Positions 34,081 through 45,463 of a stretch of DNA of 64,000 nucleotides are shown here, one piece after another (position 1 is the stretch's first letter; each line of letters begins with the position of its first letter). Made by a program: the position numbers and the translations under genes. Source of the DNA: Isoetes taiwanensis (lineage: Eukaryota; Streptophyta; Lycopodiopsida; Isoetales; Isoetaceae); the NCBI GenBank assembly GCA_021234155.1, contig JAJEKV010000114.1, positions 699,654 through 763,653 on the forward strand. The letters run 5' to 3'. The notes beneath the pieces are model-generated. The model was given only the letters and a program-made list of their open reading frames with translations. It did not search any database and had not been told where the DNA came from.

Positions 34081-36680
34081 ATGAACTTATTTACACTACT
34101 AGTTGTATAGTTACTTTATGACCAAAAACATGTTGGCTTTTAAGTGTAAGACAAAATAACGTGGAAATCATTAAGTAATATAAAAAGTTAATAAAAAAGC
34201 ATTTGAAACGTCAAAACAACGTGCTTGTGACGTTAAAAAAAAAAAAAAAGTCTTAAAGATGTCTCAACAACATGTTTGCAATATACCAGCGACGTGAGAC
34301 GTAACTAATCAGTTTCAAGGAATATGTGTATATATAGATGTGCGAATAACGTTATGACAATGTCCTTGATGTTCAAAATGCAACGAAATAGTAGGGGGGG
34401 ATGCCCATTGGCTGCGCATTTAAGCGCAAAACTAGAATTGCAAATTTCTGAGCATTTCAATGGCTATATTTTTTATATGACAACGTGCCCACCGAGAATG
34501 CCTACACGAAAAACTTAGTTGCTTGCCAATTGAACAATGTCACCTGAAGTTGTAAGGTGTCAAAGTGGTGGGGGTACAAGTACCATCAAGGCTGAGGTGG
34601 CAGCCCTCTAGGATCCCAGGGTGCCCATTGAAGGCTGCCGCAATAGGCCATAAAGAAACTTGTGGAAAACATTTATTATTTTTTTGTTTGAACGAACTTA
34701 ATAATATTTTTCAACAGCAATCTTGAATTTGACAACAATGTTCAAAAGTTATCGAAGTTTTTCCCATAATTGTTTTAGCATAGTAAAACTGGAACATTTA
34801 CAAAACATAAACATGCACAAATATCTGAACCCCAGGACGAATTTGCAAGGTAGACATACATCTGCACATACATAAAAATGTATTATCATAATCAGACAGA
34901 AGTTGGAAGAATAGTTTATTGCAATAACTCAACCATATAAGCACACTTACCTTTTAACGAAATTATCTGGTAACATAAATGTTAGACAAGAGGAGGATAA
35001 TTGTTCATGGAAAAGAATGAGTTTCTGATATGCAATCTATATCAGACATTCAAATCTATACTTACTAGAATTCTACACCGTAGGTTATTTATCCAAAATA
35101 CAAAGGCATGCATGAGTTCTTTAAGTTCCCCATTCATACCCAGTTAAAACCATAGATGTAATGAACTTCACTTGACGATGCTGGGACATTGCATGCATGG
35201 CATCATGCAGTATAGGGATAGGAGGGTCCCTTCATGCTATTCTATAAAAATTATCAGATAAGTACCATGAAAAGAAGACAAGAAGTATTTTTTCCTTTCA
35301 GATTCTGGTGACAGCCTGAATTTCAAACTTAATTCTAGGGAGATCTCGTAACCAAAGCTCTGTACACTGTTTGCTAAATGTCATTTTCTATGAATTTTCA
35401 AATTGTATATGTAATACTCCATGCTATCAGTGCCCTCCAACCCCAGATACTACCATTTGAGAATTATTTGCCCTCTAAGAGACAGCTATAAAAAGTAACT
35501 CCCAACTACCAGCTATGAAAAGTAACTCAGCAGTATACCTTTGGCACAGGATGAGGCTTAGCTATGCACATCCTGCTAAAGTACTTACACGGAAGCTTCA
35601 AAAGTGCTGCCCTCTGTGCCTCAATTTTGTATAAGATCTACAACATCTGTGTCAAACCTAGAAAATGTGCCACAAGCAATTATGAGCATATAACTGTTAG
35701 ATAGTGCAGCTCAGCTAGATGGTTTTAATAATGCAATTTTTTTTTTCTTTTCCCATCTGCTTATGTATCAAACAACTGCCTCTACTTAGCATTGCAAAAG
35801 CTAGCAACAAAGGCATAAAATTGCTTACATTCATCAACAAGGACAAACGTATTGCCATCATCTTAAAATGCTCCCTTAAATTTCTAAGCCATTTGCCAGT
35901 TCATTGCCTCTATGTATTGACTCTTCTTGTCTGAATCATAATCAGCAGTAGCATCTATTGTGCCTAAATTACAAGCTGTAGCATATTAGTAGATAATGAA
36001 GAGAAAAAAATGAAATATAAGGAAATTCGAGTCTACCAGTGAAGGAAATGCAATCCGACTTGGAGCAAAACCACCAATCCGACTTGAAGCAAAATAGGGA
36101 AGGAGAATTTGATAGTGTCGCAATTGAATAGGCATAAAGCATCACATGGAGAAAGCCTGGCTATGATAGTTGCTTACAGGCGCCGCCTACGATGGTATTG
36201 CCGGAAGCCTTCGATGTTCTGTGCACAGCCGTAGCCTACGATGGTATTGCTGGAAGCCTTCGATGTTCTGTGCACAGCCGTAATGGAACCCTAGACATAG
36301 CCGTAATGGAACCCTAGATAATCTACGTGGCAACTTCTGCATCAGCCAATGGCAATTTTACGCAGCCGCGACTGGCAACGGCACAACCAATGGCCACCCT
36401 CCCCTATCGAGCTTGCAATATAAAATTGACATGCGAGGCACATCACACCGAATATTTCCTAGACGTTGCAAACATGCCACACATATAAATGACGTCTCAT
36501 GTGCAACGTGAGAGCAATGAGATAACAACGTAGCACCGATGGATTAAGGACGTTACAAACACGTTGCATGTTACGATGTTTCATGTGCGATGTGAAAGCA
36601 ACAAGACGTTACACTGACACCGTACAACATAATAAGAACTTATTAAGAACATAACAACTTATACTAGGTTTGCCCCAAAC
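34081..36680. other. Gene-free block with ACGT-rich, partly inverted ends
   Basis: AT-rich, no long frame. Its two edges (34150-34310 and 36470-36640) hold related words in inverse orientation, such as AACGTGCTTGTGACGTT on the left against AACGTGTTTGTAACGTC on the right, and CATGTTTGCAA on both. This could be a non-autonomous DNA element of about 2.5 kb with decayed inverted repeats. The termini cannot be fixed by eye. Confidence 0.3.
36185..36325 (+). repeat. Two nested short tandem duplications
   Basis: A 49-bp unit starting GCCTACGATGGTATTG repeats at 36185 and 36234. It is followed by two copies of AGCCGTAATGGAACCCTAGA about 21 bp apart. Confidence 0.75.
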
Positions 36681-36825
36681 ATCAAACATACGTTTAGCTG
36701 ATCAGCATTTGCACTTCATTTTAAGCTTTTGCTGTAAGTTGATGACGTCAGAATTCATGCACAACGGTCAAAGTTTATGCTGATCTATCTTCAAACTTTT
36801 TGAGGGCTTCTGTTTCATAATTTTT

Positions 36826-37090
36826 CTAAATATTTCTTACTTCAGCCCAGAGACCAGGAGCTGCATAAATATTTGACAACGCCATGTATGGTGCTAGATT
36901 TTCTGGAGACAGCTTAAAGACATACTTAGCAACTCCTTTGCCTTTTTCAATACCCATAAGCATGCTGTAAGCACCAAGCAAAGCCATCCATGGCTTTACA
37001 TTAGGTTCATGTATCATCATACTAACAAGCAAATTCTCAGCTTCCTCCAGCCATCCCCACAACGATGACAGCAGCAATTGAGACACCCTT
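36826..37090 (-). pseudogene. PPR protein C-terminal (E-motif) fragment
   Basis: The minus-strand frame reads GWLEEAENLLVSM, then VKPWMALLGAYSM, then APYMALSNIYAAPGLWAEV. This is the standard end of a PLS-class PPR protein (helix, W..LL.A, E motif ...Y..LSNIYA..G.W..V). No PPR repeats precede it upstream, so it is an isolated fragment. Its source differs from the PPR gene at 39345-40745. Confidence 0.7.
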
Positions 37091-37645
37091 CTAGATGTAT
37101 ATAAGCAAATGCAGACATCAGCATCTGCGCGCCCCCCTGTTGTATTTAAGTCTCGAACATGCTGTAAGAGAAAGAATTTGCAAGTCAATGCAAGTTTATG
37201 GCAAAGAACAATGATCCTAGTATTTCTACCATACTAAGGAATTGCAAAGAAGCCTCCACAGCTTGCCTCTTTGCTTTCATTAACTGAAGCAGTCATTGCA
37301 TTGAGATAAATGTACTATTATGTTAAACAAGCATGTTAACATGGACTATTATGTCAAAGCACAAGGCCTCAAATCTGGGGGCAGTGACATTCCCGTCACA
37401 GTTGATGTACAAACTGTAAAGAAGGTATTGAGTTGATTTCAGATCAAGGATAATGGCCTGTTTCTGGACAAGAACAAGAAGAAGTTTATTTGAAATAGCA
37501 AAGTACATAACCGAATATTCAAGAGATTCCACATGACAGATTGCAATGTCAAAGCAGCTTTATTTGACACTTGAGGTAGCATTGGAGTTATGTCATGTTA
37601 CAAAATAAAGAGCTGACAGCGGATATGTGTCCTTCCAGCCAGATT

Positions 37646-37930
37646 TTATTCACAATTACGTTCCTTATCCCCAAAACAATAACGGTTCAGTAAAAATAAT
37701 CTGAGCAATTGATTGAAGGTAGTTGTACAGTAGTAACTGTTAGTTCCTTTATTTCCATCTTCTATGCTCCTGAAGACAACAATGGTTAATAAGAATGGCA
37801 GCACAAGTAGCAGCAAAGATAATGGTAGAGACCTTTGTCCATGCCTTGAAAAATGAAAATTACCTCCGTAGAAGAAATTCTTCTTGATCATTTCCAGGAG
37901 AGGAAACCTCAATCTTCTGACGAGGGACAT
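37646..37930 (-). CDS. Possible N-terminal exon of a type II membrane protein
   Basis: A 94-codon minus-strand frame with basic residues, then the hydrophobic anchor LPLSLLLLVLPFLLTIVVF, then a polar stretch (RSIEDGNKGTNS). The layout fits the N-terminus of a Golgi glycosyltransferase or similar type II protein, but no catalytic domain follows at lower coordinates. Start codon uncertain. Family not recognised. Confidence 0.25.
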   Translation of the reverse strand: MSLVRRLRFPLLEMIKKNFFYGGNFHFSRHGQRSLPLSLLLLVLPFLLTIVVFRSIEDGNKGTNSYYCTTTFNQLLRLFLLNRYCFGDKERNCE

Positions 37931-38704
37931 AGCTCCAGGGCAAATCTAACTCGTCCAAATGAGGATCTCAAGCGTCCAAGAGGCATATCTTATGGAATCT
38001 GAATTCCTTTACCACACCTTTCAGGCAACCCAACAATGGAGAAAGAAGTTGCGAAGAGTGCCTAGTTGGAAAAAGGGATGGAAAGATGTGGAAGCATTTC
38101 GTGTCCCGCACAGGCTTTGCAAAGCTGCAGATAATTTCACTATGCCTAGAATTTCACATGGGCTCTTAGTTGAACGGGGGTTTCTGACTGTTCTCCTCTT
38201 TTGAACCAGATAGAGGGGGCACATATTGGTATCTATAGATTGATTCCCATGATTAATTCTCTCTACTGGTGTTAGTGCCCAGTGCCGTAGGCTCTTTGTT
38301 CCAAGGCCCCCTATATGCTTCACTACTAGATGAAGCGTCCATTCTTATGTATTTTTGAATATAATAATATTTCCATCGTTCAACCCACACAACACATACA
38401 CACAAGTGAAAACAACCACTGCATGAGAAAACGTGCCTGCATGGGTTGTGGCAACTACAATGTTGTACATTATCTCCAATGAGCTTGCATTCATCCAATT
38501 CTCTTGATGTGATTCTAGAATAGACTTTACGAACAACGAATTGGCTTTTGCTCGAATGTTTGGCAGTAATCAACCGTAGAAATTAGTGATATTTGTGTGG
38601 AGCCTAGGTAGATGCCTGACTTTAAGATATGTTTGCTGGGGTAATACTCATTCTCCAAACGATAAAGCAGCTTCCTCTTGTTTCTCTTTTCCCATATAGG
38701 ACAT
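37931..38704. other. Spacer, no feature assigned
   Basis: Overlapping short frames on both strands (up to 106 codons) show no recognisable motif or codon pattern. Confidence 0.3.
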
Positions 38705-39060
38705 TCAGTTAAACTGCAAGGAAATTGTCAATGCAAATTCTAGCAACTTGCAGTCCCTACATATGCTGCATCCAACATATTCTGCATATGCTGCATCCAA
38801 ATTTGGGCTCAACTCTAAGGCATGCTCTCCTCCGACTAAGACCATAAGTTCTGCAGAAGCAAGAATTGCTAACAATGCTGTAATATCAGCTTCAAAAGGG
38901 GTATTAATAATCAAAGTCATTGGTCAAGGCTGTCACTGGTTTCTTTCAATGAGTCAGGGTCATTCTGCCATATCAATGCTGGCACATTATAGGCCTATAG
39001 TTGATCTTTTTGGGCTGGTGAGTAGTGGATCACTCAAGCATCCCATCATGTGCACATACT
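38705..39060. pseudogene. Rearranged duplicate of the PPR gene 3' end
   Basis: Two neighbouring pieces match the C-terminal part of the PPR gene at 39345-40745, but in opposite orientations. On the minus strand (about 38720-38910) the frame reads NTPFEADITALLAIL and EHALELSPNLDAAYAEY, matching MPLEAGTTAWLAVL and EHVLELSPNWDAAYVLL. On the plus strand (about 38925-39030) it reads GCHWFLSMSQGH and LAHYRPIVDLFGLV, matching GCHCFLSMSQGH and LEHYNSMIDLLGRV. One piece has therefore inverted after duplication. Confidence 0.7.
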
Positions 39061-39344
39061 AAAAGGAGTGTCAAAGCTGAGTTCATCAGGTGCTATGTTT
39101 AACTGCAGTCCAGCAAACAGTTGACGTGATGGTAGTCATATGTCGTATCATGGTACACATTCTTGCTGAATTATTTTATTTCTTGCTCAGAAATGTGCAC
39201 TATTGTCTTTGTCCCACGGACCACTTTAGAACTCATCTTAACTGACTAAAGCCTGCTATGTGTTTCGTATGTTTACATGATACCTCTTATATAGTAGCAA
39301 GTATGTCAGCAGGCATCTTCTAACAACGTTCATCCCTATGGTCC

Positions 39345-40745
39345 TTAATCAGCAGCATAGATGTTAGAGAGTAACACATAAGCTGCATCCCAATTTGGGC
39401 TTAGCTCTAAGACATGCTCTGCAGCATGCATCCCCATCCAACTAAAGCCATAAGTTCTGCAGGCAGCAAGAACTGCTAACCATGCTGTAGTGCCAGCTTC
39501 TAACGGCATATTAGTGACCAAAGCTACCGCCTCATCCACCCATCCCACTCGTCCTAAGAGGTCAATCATAGAATTATAATGCTCCAACAGTGGTGTGACA
39601 CAATGACCCTGACTCATTGAAAGAAAGCAATGACATCCTTTATCAACCAGTCCTTCGTGTCTACATGCTAAAAGGAAACTGTCAAAGCTGAGTTCATCGG
39701 GCGCTAGGCCTTCTGATTGCATTTCAGCAAACAGCTGAAGTGCATTCTTGGAATCTCCATGCTGGGCATATGTCGTTATCATGGTTGTCCAAGAAGCTAG
39801 ATCGCGTCGAGGCATTTGCTCAAAACATTGAAGAGCCTGCTTGATGAGACCTTGTTGTGCAAATGCGGCCATTATGGAATTCCATGAAACTACATTTCGG
39901 CATGGCATGTCCCTAAAGAGCTTAAGTGCATCGTGTAGGTACCCTTGTTGAGCATAGCTAGCAACCAATGCATTCCATGAAACAACATTCTTGGAAGGCA
40001 TTTCATGGAAAACTCTCAATGCCTCTTCTAGTTGTCCTGCTTTTGCGTATGCTACAACCATGGCAGTCCATGAGACAACGTTCCTCTCGGGCATGTTTTC
40101 AAACAGACATTTAGCTTCCTCTATATTTCCCTTTCTGGCATATGCTACAACCATAAGGGTCCAAGACACAACATTTCGAAGAGGCATTCTATTAAAAAGA
40201 ATGAGAGCTTCATTAACATGACCTTCTTGAGTACAGGCTGCAATCATGGAGTTCCATGAGAAAATATCGCGTTTAGGCATTTTTTCAAAGAGCAAAAGTG
40301 CTTGTCTCAGCTGCCCATTGTGAGCATATGCAGAAATTAAAGAGGTCCACGAGACCACATCTCTCCTTGGCATTTGTTCAAAGATTTTAAGGGCTTCATG
40401 AATTTCCCTATGATGGATATACACACCAAGCATTATATTCCAAGAGAAACAATTTCGTCTGCTGCCCATATGCTCAAATAATGTTCTTGCATCCTGCAAA
40501 GCTCCACATCTTCCATACATGTGAACCAGATGATTAACTATAAATGTGTTCTGTCCAAAGTGGCTGCTAAAGATATAGTCATGGAGGCACTTACCTGCTG
40601 AAAGGTCCTTTGAATCTCCACATTTTCTCAACATACAAGCAATGGTCTGAACGTCCGTTGGTGTCGAGGTGCTGCTTTTGTCATGCGGAAACTTAGAAAG
40701 ATCGTGAGAGACAACCGCATTGGAGGCAAAAGGCGTTGATGCCAT
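39345..40745 (-). CDS. Pentatricopeptide repeat protein (S-type run, short E motif)
   Basis: Intact, intronless, 466 residues from ATG 40745 to TAA. Residues 1-98 hold a leader and degenerate repeats. Eight S-type repeats of exactly 31 residues follow, with S-W-(N/T) at residues 101, 132, 163, 194, 225, 256, 287 and 318. A longer P-like repeat (349-380) and the start of an E motif come next, ending abruptly at LSNIYAAD. The usual rest of E, E+ and DYW domains is absent. PPR proteins bind organelle RNA one base per repeat and direct editing, splicing or stability; targeting here is not certain. The unbroken S-repeat run suggests a seedless plant. The premature end could be natural or a nonsense change. 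Relics of its 3' end lie at 38705-39060. Confidence 0.9.
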   Translation of the reverse strand: MASTPFASNAVVSHDLSKFPHDKSSTSTPTDVQTIACMLRKCGDSKDLSAGKCLHDYIFSSHFGQNTFIVNHLVHMYGRCGALQDARTLFEHMGSRRNCFSWNIMLGVYIHHREIHEALKIFEQMPRRDVVSWTSLISAYAHNGQLRQALLLFEKMPKRDIFSWNSMIAACTQEGHVNEALILFNRMPLRNVVSWTLMVVAYARKGNIEEAKCLFENMPERNVVSWTAMVVAYAKAGQLEEALRVFHEMPSKNVVSWNALVASYAQQGYLHDALKLFRDMPCRNVVSWNSIMAAFAQQGLIKQALQCFEQMPRRDLASWTTMITTYAQHGDSKNALQLFAEMQSEGLAPDELSFDSFLLACRHEGLVDKGCHCFLSMSQGHCVTPLLEHYNSMIDLLGRVGWVDEAVALVTNMPLEAGTTAWLAVLAACRTYGFSWMGMHAAEHVLELSPNWDAAYVLLSNIYAAD

Positions 40746-40859
40746 CAGGCCGTTTGAAAGGAGGCCATTTTTCAGATAAAATACAACAAATTTATCGCGG
40801 CGGACTCGATGTAAAGTCCACTCTGTATACGATCAAATTATATTCGCCCCATTTGGGTT

Positions 40860-40965
40860 ACACTCCAAGGACTGGAAACCTCTTCCATTTTCTTCTATGG
40901 AAACCTCCCCAGCTTTCCTTTGAAGCCTGGGGAGGTTTCCATGTGCTAACTTAAGGAGGTTTCCG
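40860..40965. repeat. Small fold-back of GGAAACCTCCCC motifs upstream of the PPR gene
   Basis: Motifs GGAAACCTC, GGAAACCTCCCC and inverse GGGGAGGTTTCC and GGAGGTTTCC lie within 100 bp, about 120-220 bp upstream of the PPR start. The flank (CCAAATGGGGCG inverted) resembles the right flank of the larger array at 47702-48181 (CCCAATTCGGGCG), so both are copies of one element. Confidence 0.65.
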
Positions 40966-42175
40966 TAAAGTTTAAAAAAAAATATCTTCTTGATCTACGA
41001 TAGCAGCAAGTCATAAATAGCCTAAAATCAATGTGGACGGTCAGGCATGCTTTCGTATTTCTCTATTCCGGCGCTATAGGCTAGTTAGACTCTCTAGGGC
41101 TCAGTCGCTGGATCTTGATAAATCGGTTGCCCAATTGCAGATTGAGGTCTTTCGCGGCCGTTTCAAAAAACTGAGTACGGGCAGCCGCTTATGCAAAAAG
41201 GGCCAAAATATTATGGCGCCAGAATGTTGGTGTAGCAGCTCAACTTCATAAAATAGGAAGCTGGAGGTGTTTGAACATGCCGATCTGCTATTTCATGTGT
41301 TGCCGAACTAGCAGCAGCTGGTTTTATTTCCAAGTTCTATGTTGATGCTATTGGACGAATCTTGCATGATGCCTGATACAAATGGAAATGTACTCACAAA
41401 ATCTAGAAGATATAGAGCAAGCTTTTCTAGCAAGACACGAATCTAGCCTATTCGAACACAAACAGAGAAAGCTGGAATATTGAATACTGCAGCATTGCCA
41501 TAAGCCATGGATGTGTACATAGTACATACTTGAAGAATGATGTGATGATTTATGCTACAACAACTTGGTGCTGGCTTGTTGGCGTAGTTCAAGATAAGAT
41601 GCATCTAGCAACTAATGCCACAACATGGATTGAGCAAATGCAAATCGTTACTTTATGGAGTGCGAAATGAGCTTAGATAATATATCATTTGAAATGCTTG
41701 TTGGTACACGGATATGAATGGAAATGCAGATTAATAGTTAATCAGTTGCTATCTTTAAGAAGCAAAAGTTTTTTAAGAAGCATAGACATTTATGAGATGA
41801 ATTTAATTCCTGACATAATAAGTTCCTTGTGTTAGTTATGCTGGATTGATAGCCGTAGCTACCTGATAATTTACGTGCTATTATGACTAAGTAATTGCTT
41901 CCCAATGGAGTTGAAGCCTCGAGTTATATATTATTGCATGAGGGTATAAGAATTAAGAGTGAAACATCTACCACAATTTGTTGGCGCTATGCTGTAAAGA
42001 TGGACAGATATGCTTTTAAGACTTAAATTAAAGGGAAATTTGCTGAATTTTATGATCTACATGTGCAGCATGAATACGAATCACCAGATTCGCCTCTTCC
42101 TGCAAATACAATAACTTGCCAACTGAGCAAAATGAGTAAGGAATATGGAATGATTTTGTTTCTGAAAATTTTTTA
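40966..42175. other. Spacer, no feature assigned
   Basis: AT-rich. I looked for the first exon of the NAC gene that follows (LPPGFRFHPT block) and did not find it. Confidence 0.4.
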
Positions 42176-42179
42176 CAGA

Positions 42180-43363
42180 TCGAATTGTACCGGAACTGAT
42201 AAGCCTATTTATGAGCAGAAATCTGGTCCCTTGTTGGGATTAAGAAGGCTCTGGTCTTTTACCAAGACCCGGGGATATCACTTAGTGTATAAGGGATACG
42301 CCATGTACGAGGAAGGGGTCATAAAAAACCCCTTCGTATACGCTTTTTTTAAGGTCTAAAAAACCCCTTTCCGTATGAAATACATCACTAGAGATTGGAT
42401 TTTTAAGGTCTAAGAACCCCTTCCGCACGTGATTCGCATGCGCTTTAGGTTAAAAAAACCCCTTATCGTCCACTCACATGGCATATACGGCCTACACTAT
42501 GTGAATCCCCCGGGTACCAAGACAGGGCTATCCAGGGTGTAAAGGCTTACTGGATTATGCATGAATATAGGCTTCACGAACCGATAAGGCTCAAAGACAA
42601 TAACCCTTCCAACAATAACAAGCCTGGATCTCTTCGAATAAGTAGTAGAAATTATGTTTTCTTGTGCATTTCTTTTTAAAAATGTAAGCAGTTTATATTT
42701 TTGTCATGAACATCAGTGCAAATGAATGCCTGTTTAGCGATTATCATCAATAATTTGAATGGGATTGCTATTCCATAGTTATTACTTAATTTCATAATAT
42801 GCACATGCATTTCAGCATCTTCATCAATTATAGTTTGAGATATGGGATAGCTGTTCTCATATTGATTACGTTTATGTAATTGTTTAATATGCACATGCAC
42901 TTTCACATCTAGAAGAGTAAACTTATACCTTGCACCTGCAGTTGGAAGATCTATTTGAGATGACATGCAACTGAAAATGTTTTAATAGCTTAATGAGCTT
43001 ATTTGTTTATGCACTGCCTCTGGCTGGAAAATGGGGTTGTCCTTTGTTGTAGCTCTTTTGCAGAATGTTGTTTATTCACATTTGTTATTTTTTTACTGCA
43101 GATTGATGATTTTGTCTTGTGCAAAATTTATGAAAAAGCTCTAAGTGCCCTCAAGGCCACAAAAGCTCCACCAAAGATAATAATAGTGGCGAAGGACATA
43201 TTCCTTTTGAGGACATTTTTTACTATGCGCCTGATCAGCTAGCCATGGAAACTGGATCTGACAACATAGTAAATAATTGCCCTTTGGCTTACACCAACTT
43301 TCAGAGCAACTCGAATCGAGTTTTTCAGAGCAAGACTTTAGTTCCTCTCAATTTATTATAGGT
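42180..43363 (+). pseudogene. NAC transcription factor pseudogene, interrupted by a MITE
   Basis: Exon 2 sense: TGTDKPIYEQKSGPLLGL (42190-42245) matches NAC subdomain D. The next bases encode the LVFY block in a frame one base off, so a base is missing near 42240. The MITE 42269-42514 follows. After its right target duplication the frame reads VKAYWIMHEYRLHEP, the MHEYRL end of subdomain D. Exon 3 starts at 43102 after a TTTTACTGCAG acceptor with DDFVLCKIYEK, the subdomain E signature (usually DDWVLCRIY). Subdomains A-C are not found. NAC proteins are plant DNA-binding regulators; this copy is dead. Confidence 0.75.
42269..42514. mobile_element. 246-bp MITE inside NAC exon 2
   Basis: Flanked by the 9-bp repeat TACCAAGAC at 42260-42268 and 42515-42523. 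Ends are inverted: CCGGGGATATCACTTAGTG on the left, CCCGGGGGATTCACATAGTG read inward on the right. The interior repeats AAAAAACCCCTT-type blocks four times. A 9-bp duplication points to a Mutator-like origin; terminal sequence differs from the 1856-2309 element, so it is a separate family. Confidence 0.85.
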
Positions 43364-44550
43364 GCAACAATGCAACCACAGAATGGTTATGACAGACTTA
43401 AAAGAGGCATTGATAGTATTTTGCAGCATAAAATGCTATTAACAAGTGCTCTCACCAATGGCTCATTGATTGCTATGAACTTTATTTCATATTATGTTAA
43501 TTTGGCTTCTTCTTCACAAGTTCCAGTTCAACTTCTCGACATGGCTTTATGCTTCACAAGACACATTTTGATGTATTTTTCTTATTAAATATTATTAGCA
43601 ACTATGTGATTCGTATGCTAAGAGTACCTGCTCGTGGTTATAGATAAATTGGAAATTTTTTCTTTCATCTAACAGCTTATTGGAAGGCATAAAACTTGTT
43701 GCGCGTGCCATTGCATCTGTCGCGTGCTTCAAAGCTTCAGCAAATCGCTCCCATCAAACAACACCAGGTAGCCATGGTTTTTTCTTCAAATCCGGCCAAG
43801 TCCCGACTTGCACAAATCTCCTCAAATCGGCCAAACTCCGCATGCTATAACCCTGATTCTTTCAAAATTAGCTCCTGGCTTGATCATTCTTCTCGAAGCT
43901 TGGCAGATAAATAGATAAATTCTCCAGTTCAGCCGATTTGCCTTAAACAATATTTGTTGGCCACTGTTTGTCTTCAATCCGGCCCAATCGCTGCAACTCC
44001 GACCCTAGAATCTGTTTCGGGACCGCCATGGCTTTTCGCACTGGAGCTTCTTATTCCCACTTTTTCATATGGGCAGCTCGTTTTTTCCCCAGAGCAGGTT
44101 AGTATCATCGAATTATTTTGGTTTATATGGTCCCGGAGCAAACGAAAAAGAACATTTGATTTGGAAATGTGAAGCTCTACACTGAATTTGGACAGGTTAT
44201 AGCATGCAATAAGGATCAGTGTTTTGCGCATCTTCTAAAAAACATGGGAGCCGTGCTGCCTTCTGAGCTCTGAGTATTACATGCTAATGGCAATTGCAAC
44301 AACTGGTCCATGTACGATTTTGGATAGGATATGGGTGCGAGATTCTGTTGTGTTCCAGAACTATGATGGCATCCATAGGTAGTTACTCAAAGGCTTCTTT
44401 TCAAGTCTCTATCTCCAGGTATTTAATTGAGCTATTCAAATGAACGGATTTCTTTCAACCAAGCATGTGGTGCGGTCTTGCGAAAGCTCCTTTTTACCAT
44501 TCAATTGAAATATCATATTATATTACTGTGCATGTCTCCTTGCAGCAGAA
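43364..44550. other. Spacer with unassigned plus-strand frames
   Basis: Frames at 43696-43914 (FSSNPAKSRLAQISSN) and 43954-44172 (PPWLFALELLIPTFSYGQL) are consecutive on the plus strand and could be eroded exons of a plastid or membrane protein. I recognise no family. Confidence 0.2.
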
Positions 44551-45303
44551 AACCGTGAGGTAGAGCAGATGCAAAAGTAGGGAAATTCATTTTGTTCTAG
44601 GTAGAAATCAAAAGGGATAGTAAATTGTCTCTCTATTTTCCATGTTTAGCACCACTATAGTCTCCTGCCTTTGCACAATCGTTGTGTGTTGCGATGTGCC
44701 ATGCAGGCTGTTGATCCATTGGTAATGCATCTAAAGAATGTATTCTAGCCTTTAAATTTATATAGTCAATTGCTGTTACACAGGCTGCAGCACACATGTC
44801 GATTCATAGACAAGCCATGACAGACATGCATCATGGATAATGGGGCTCTTCTACAGTTATGAAGACTTTATTTGGTGTTTTTCTGCCCTGCTGCAAGCAA
44901 CAATCTAGCAACAATCTGTCAAATTAGTTTAACCCGTGAGTTGGAACAGATGCAAGAGTAGAAAATTTCTTTTTGCTTTAGGTAGTAATCAATAGGGATA
45001 TTTAACTATATCTCTATTTTCCATGCTCAGCACCACTATAGTCTCCTGCTTATGCAGAACCGTTGTGTGTTGCTATGTGCCATGCAGGATGCTGATGCAT
45101 CGCTAATGCATCTAAAGACTATTCCAGCTTTTAGATTCATAGAGTCAATTGCTATTATGGAGGCTGCAGCATACATGCCTATTCATAGACAAGCCATGCT
45201 AGATATGCATCATGGATGATGTTGCTCTTATACAAATATGAAGATTTTGTTTGCTGCTCTTCTGGCCTGCTGAAAGCAACAATTGTCAAATTAGTTTCAC
45301 CTT
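44551..45303. repeat. Tandem duplication, two units of about 375 bp
   Basis: Unit 1 (from 44551) and unit 2 (from 44931) start with CCGTGAG…GAGCAGATGCAA / GAACAGATGCAA and share CACCACTATAGTCTCCTGC, GTGTGTTGC.ATGTGCCATG, and CATAGACAAGCCATG. Both end at CAAATTAGTTT. Diverged by substitutions and small indels. No coding capacity. Confidence 0.85.
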
Positions 45304-45401
45304 CTTGATCGATCTGAGCAGACGAAGGTCTGTATGCGAACAAAGTGTGTTTCTTAAGTGCTATATATTATGATGCCCTTACTTCGATTTCTTCTCTTGT
45401 A

Positions 45402-45463
45402 GATATCATCATAGTTCACCCATTTACCAGCCGATATCATCATAGTTCACCCATTTACCAGCC
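45402..45463. repeat. 31-bp tandem duplication
   Basis: GATATCATCATAGTTCACCC… occurs twice with a 31-bp period and essentially no differences, so it is recent. Confidence 0.85.

Noticed and set aside
34200-36700. LTR retrotransposon
   Set aside because: The edge similarity is inverted, not direct, and there is no coding remnant inside.
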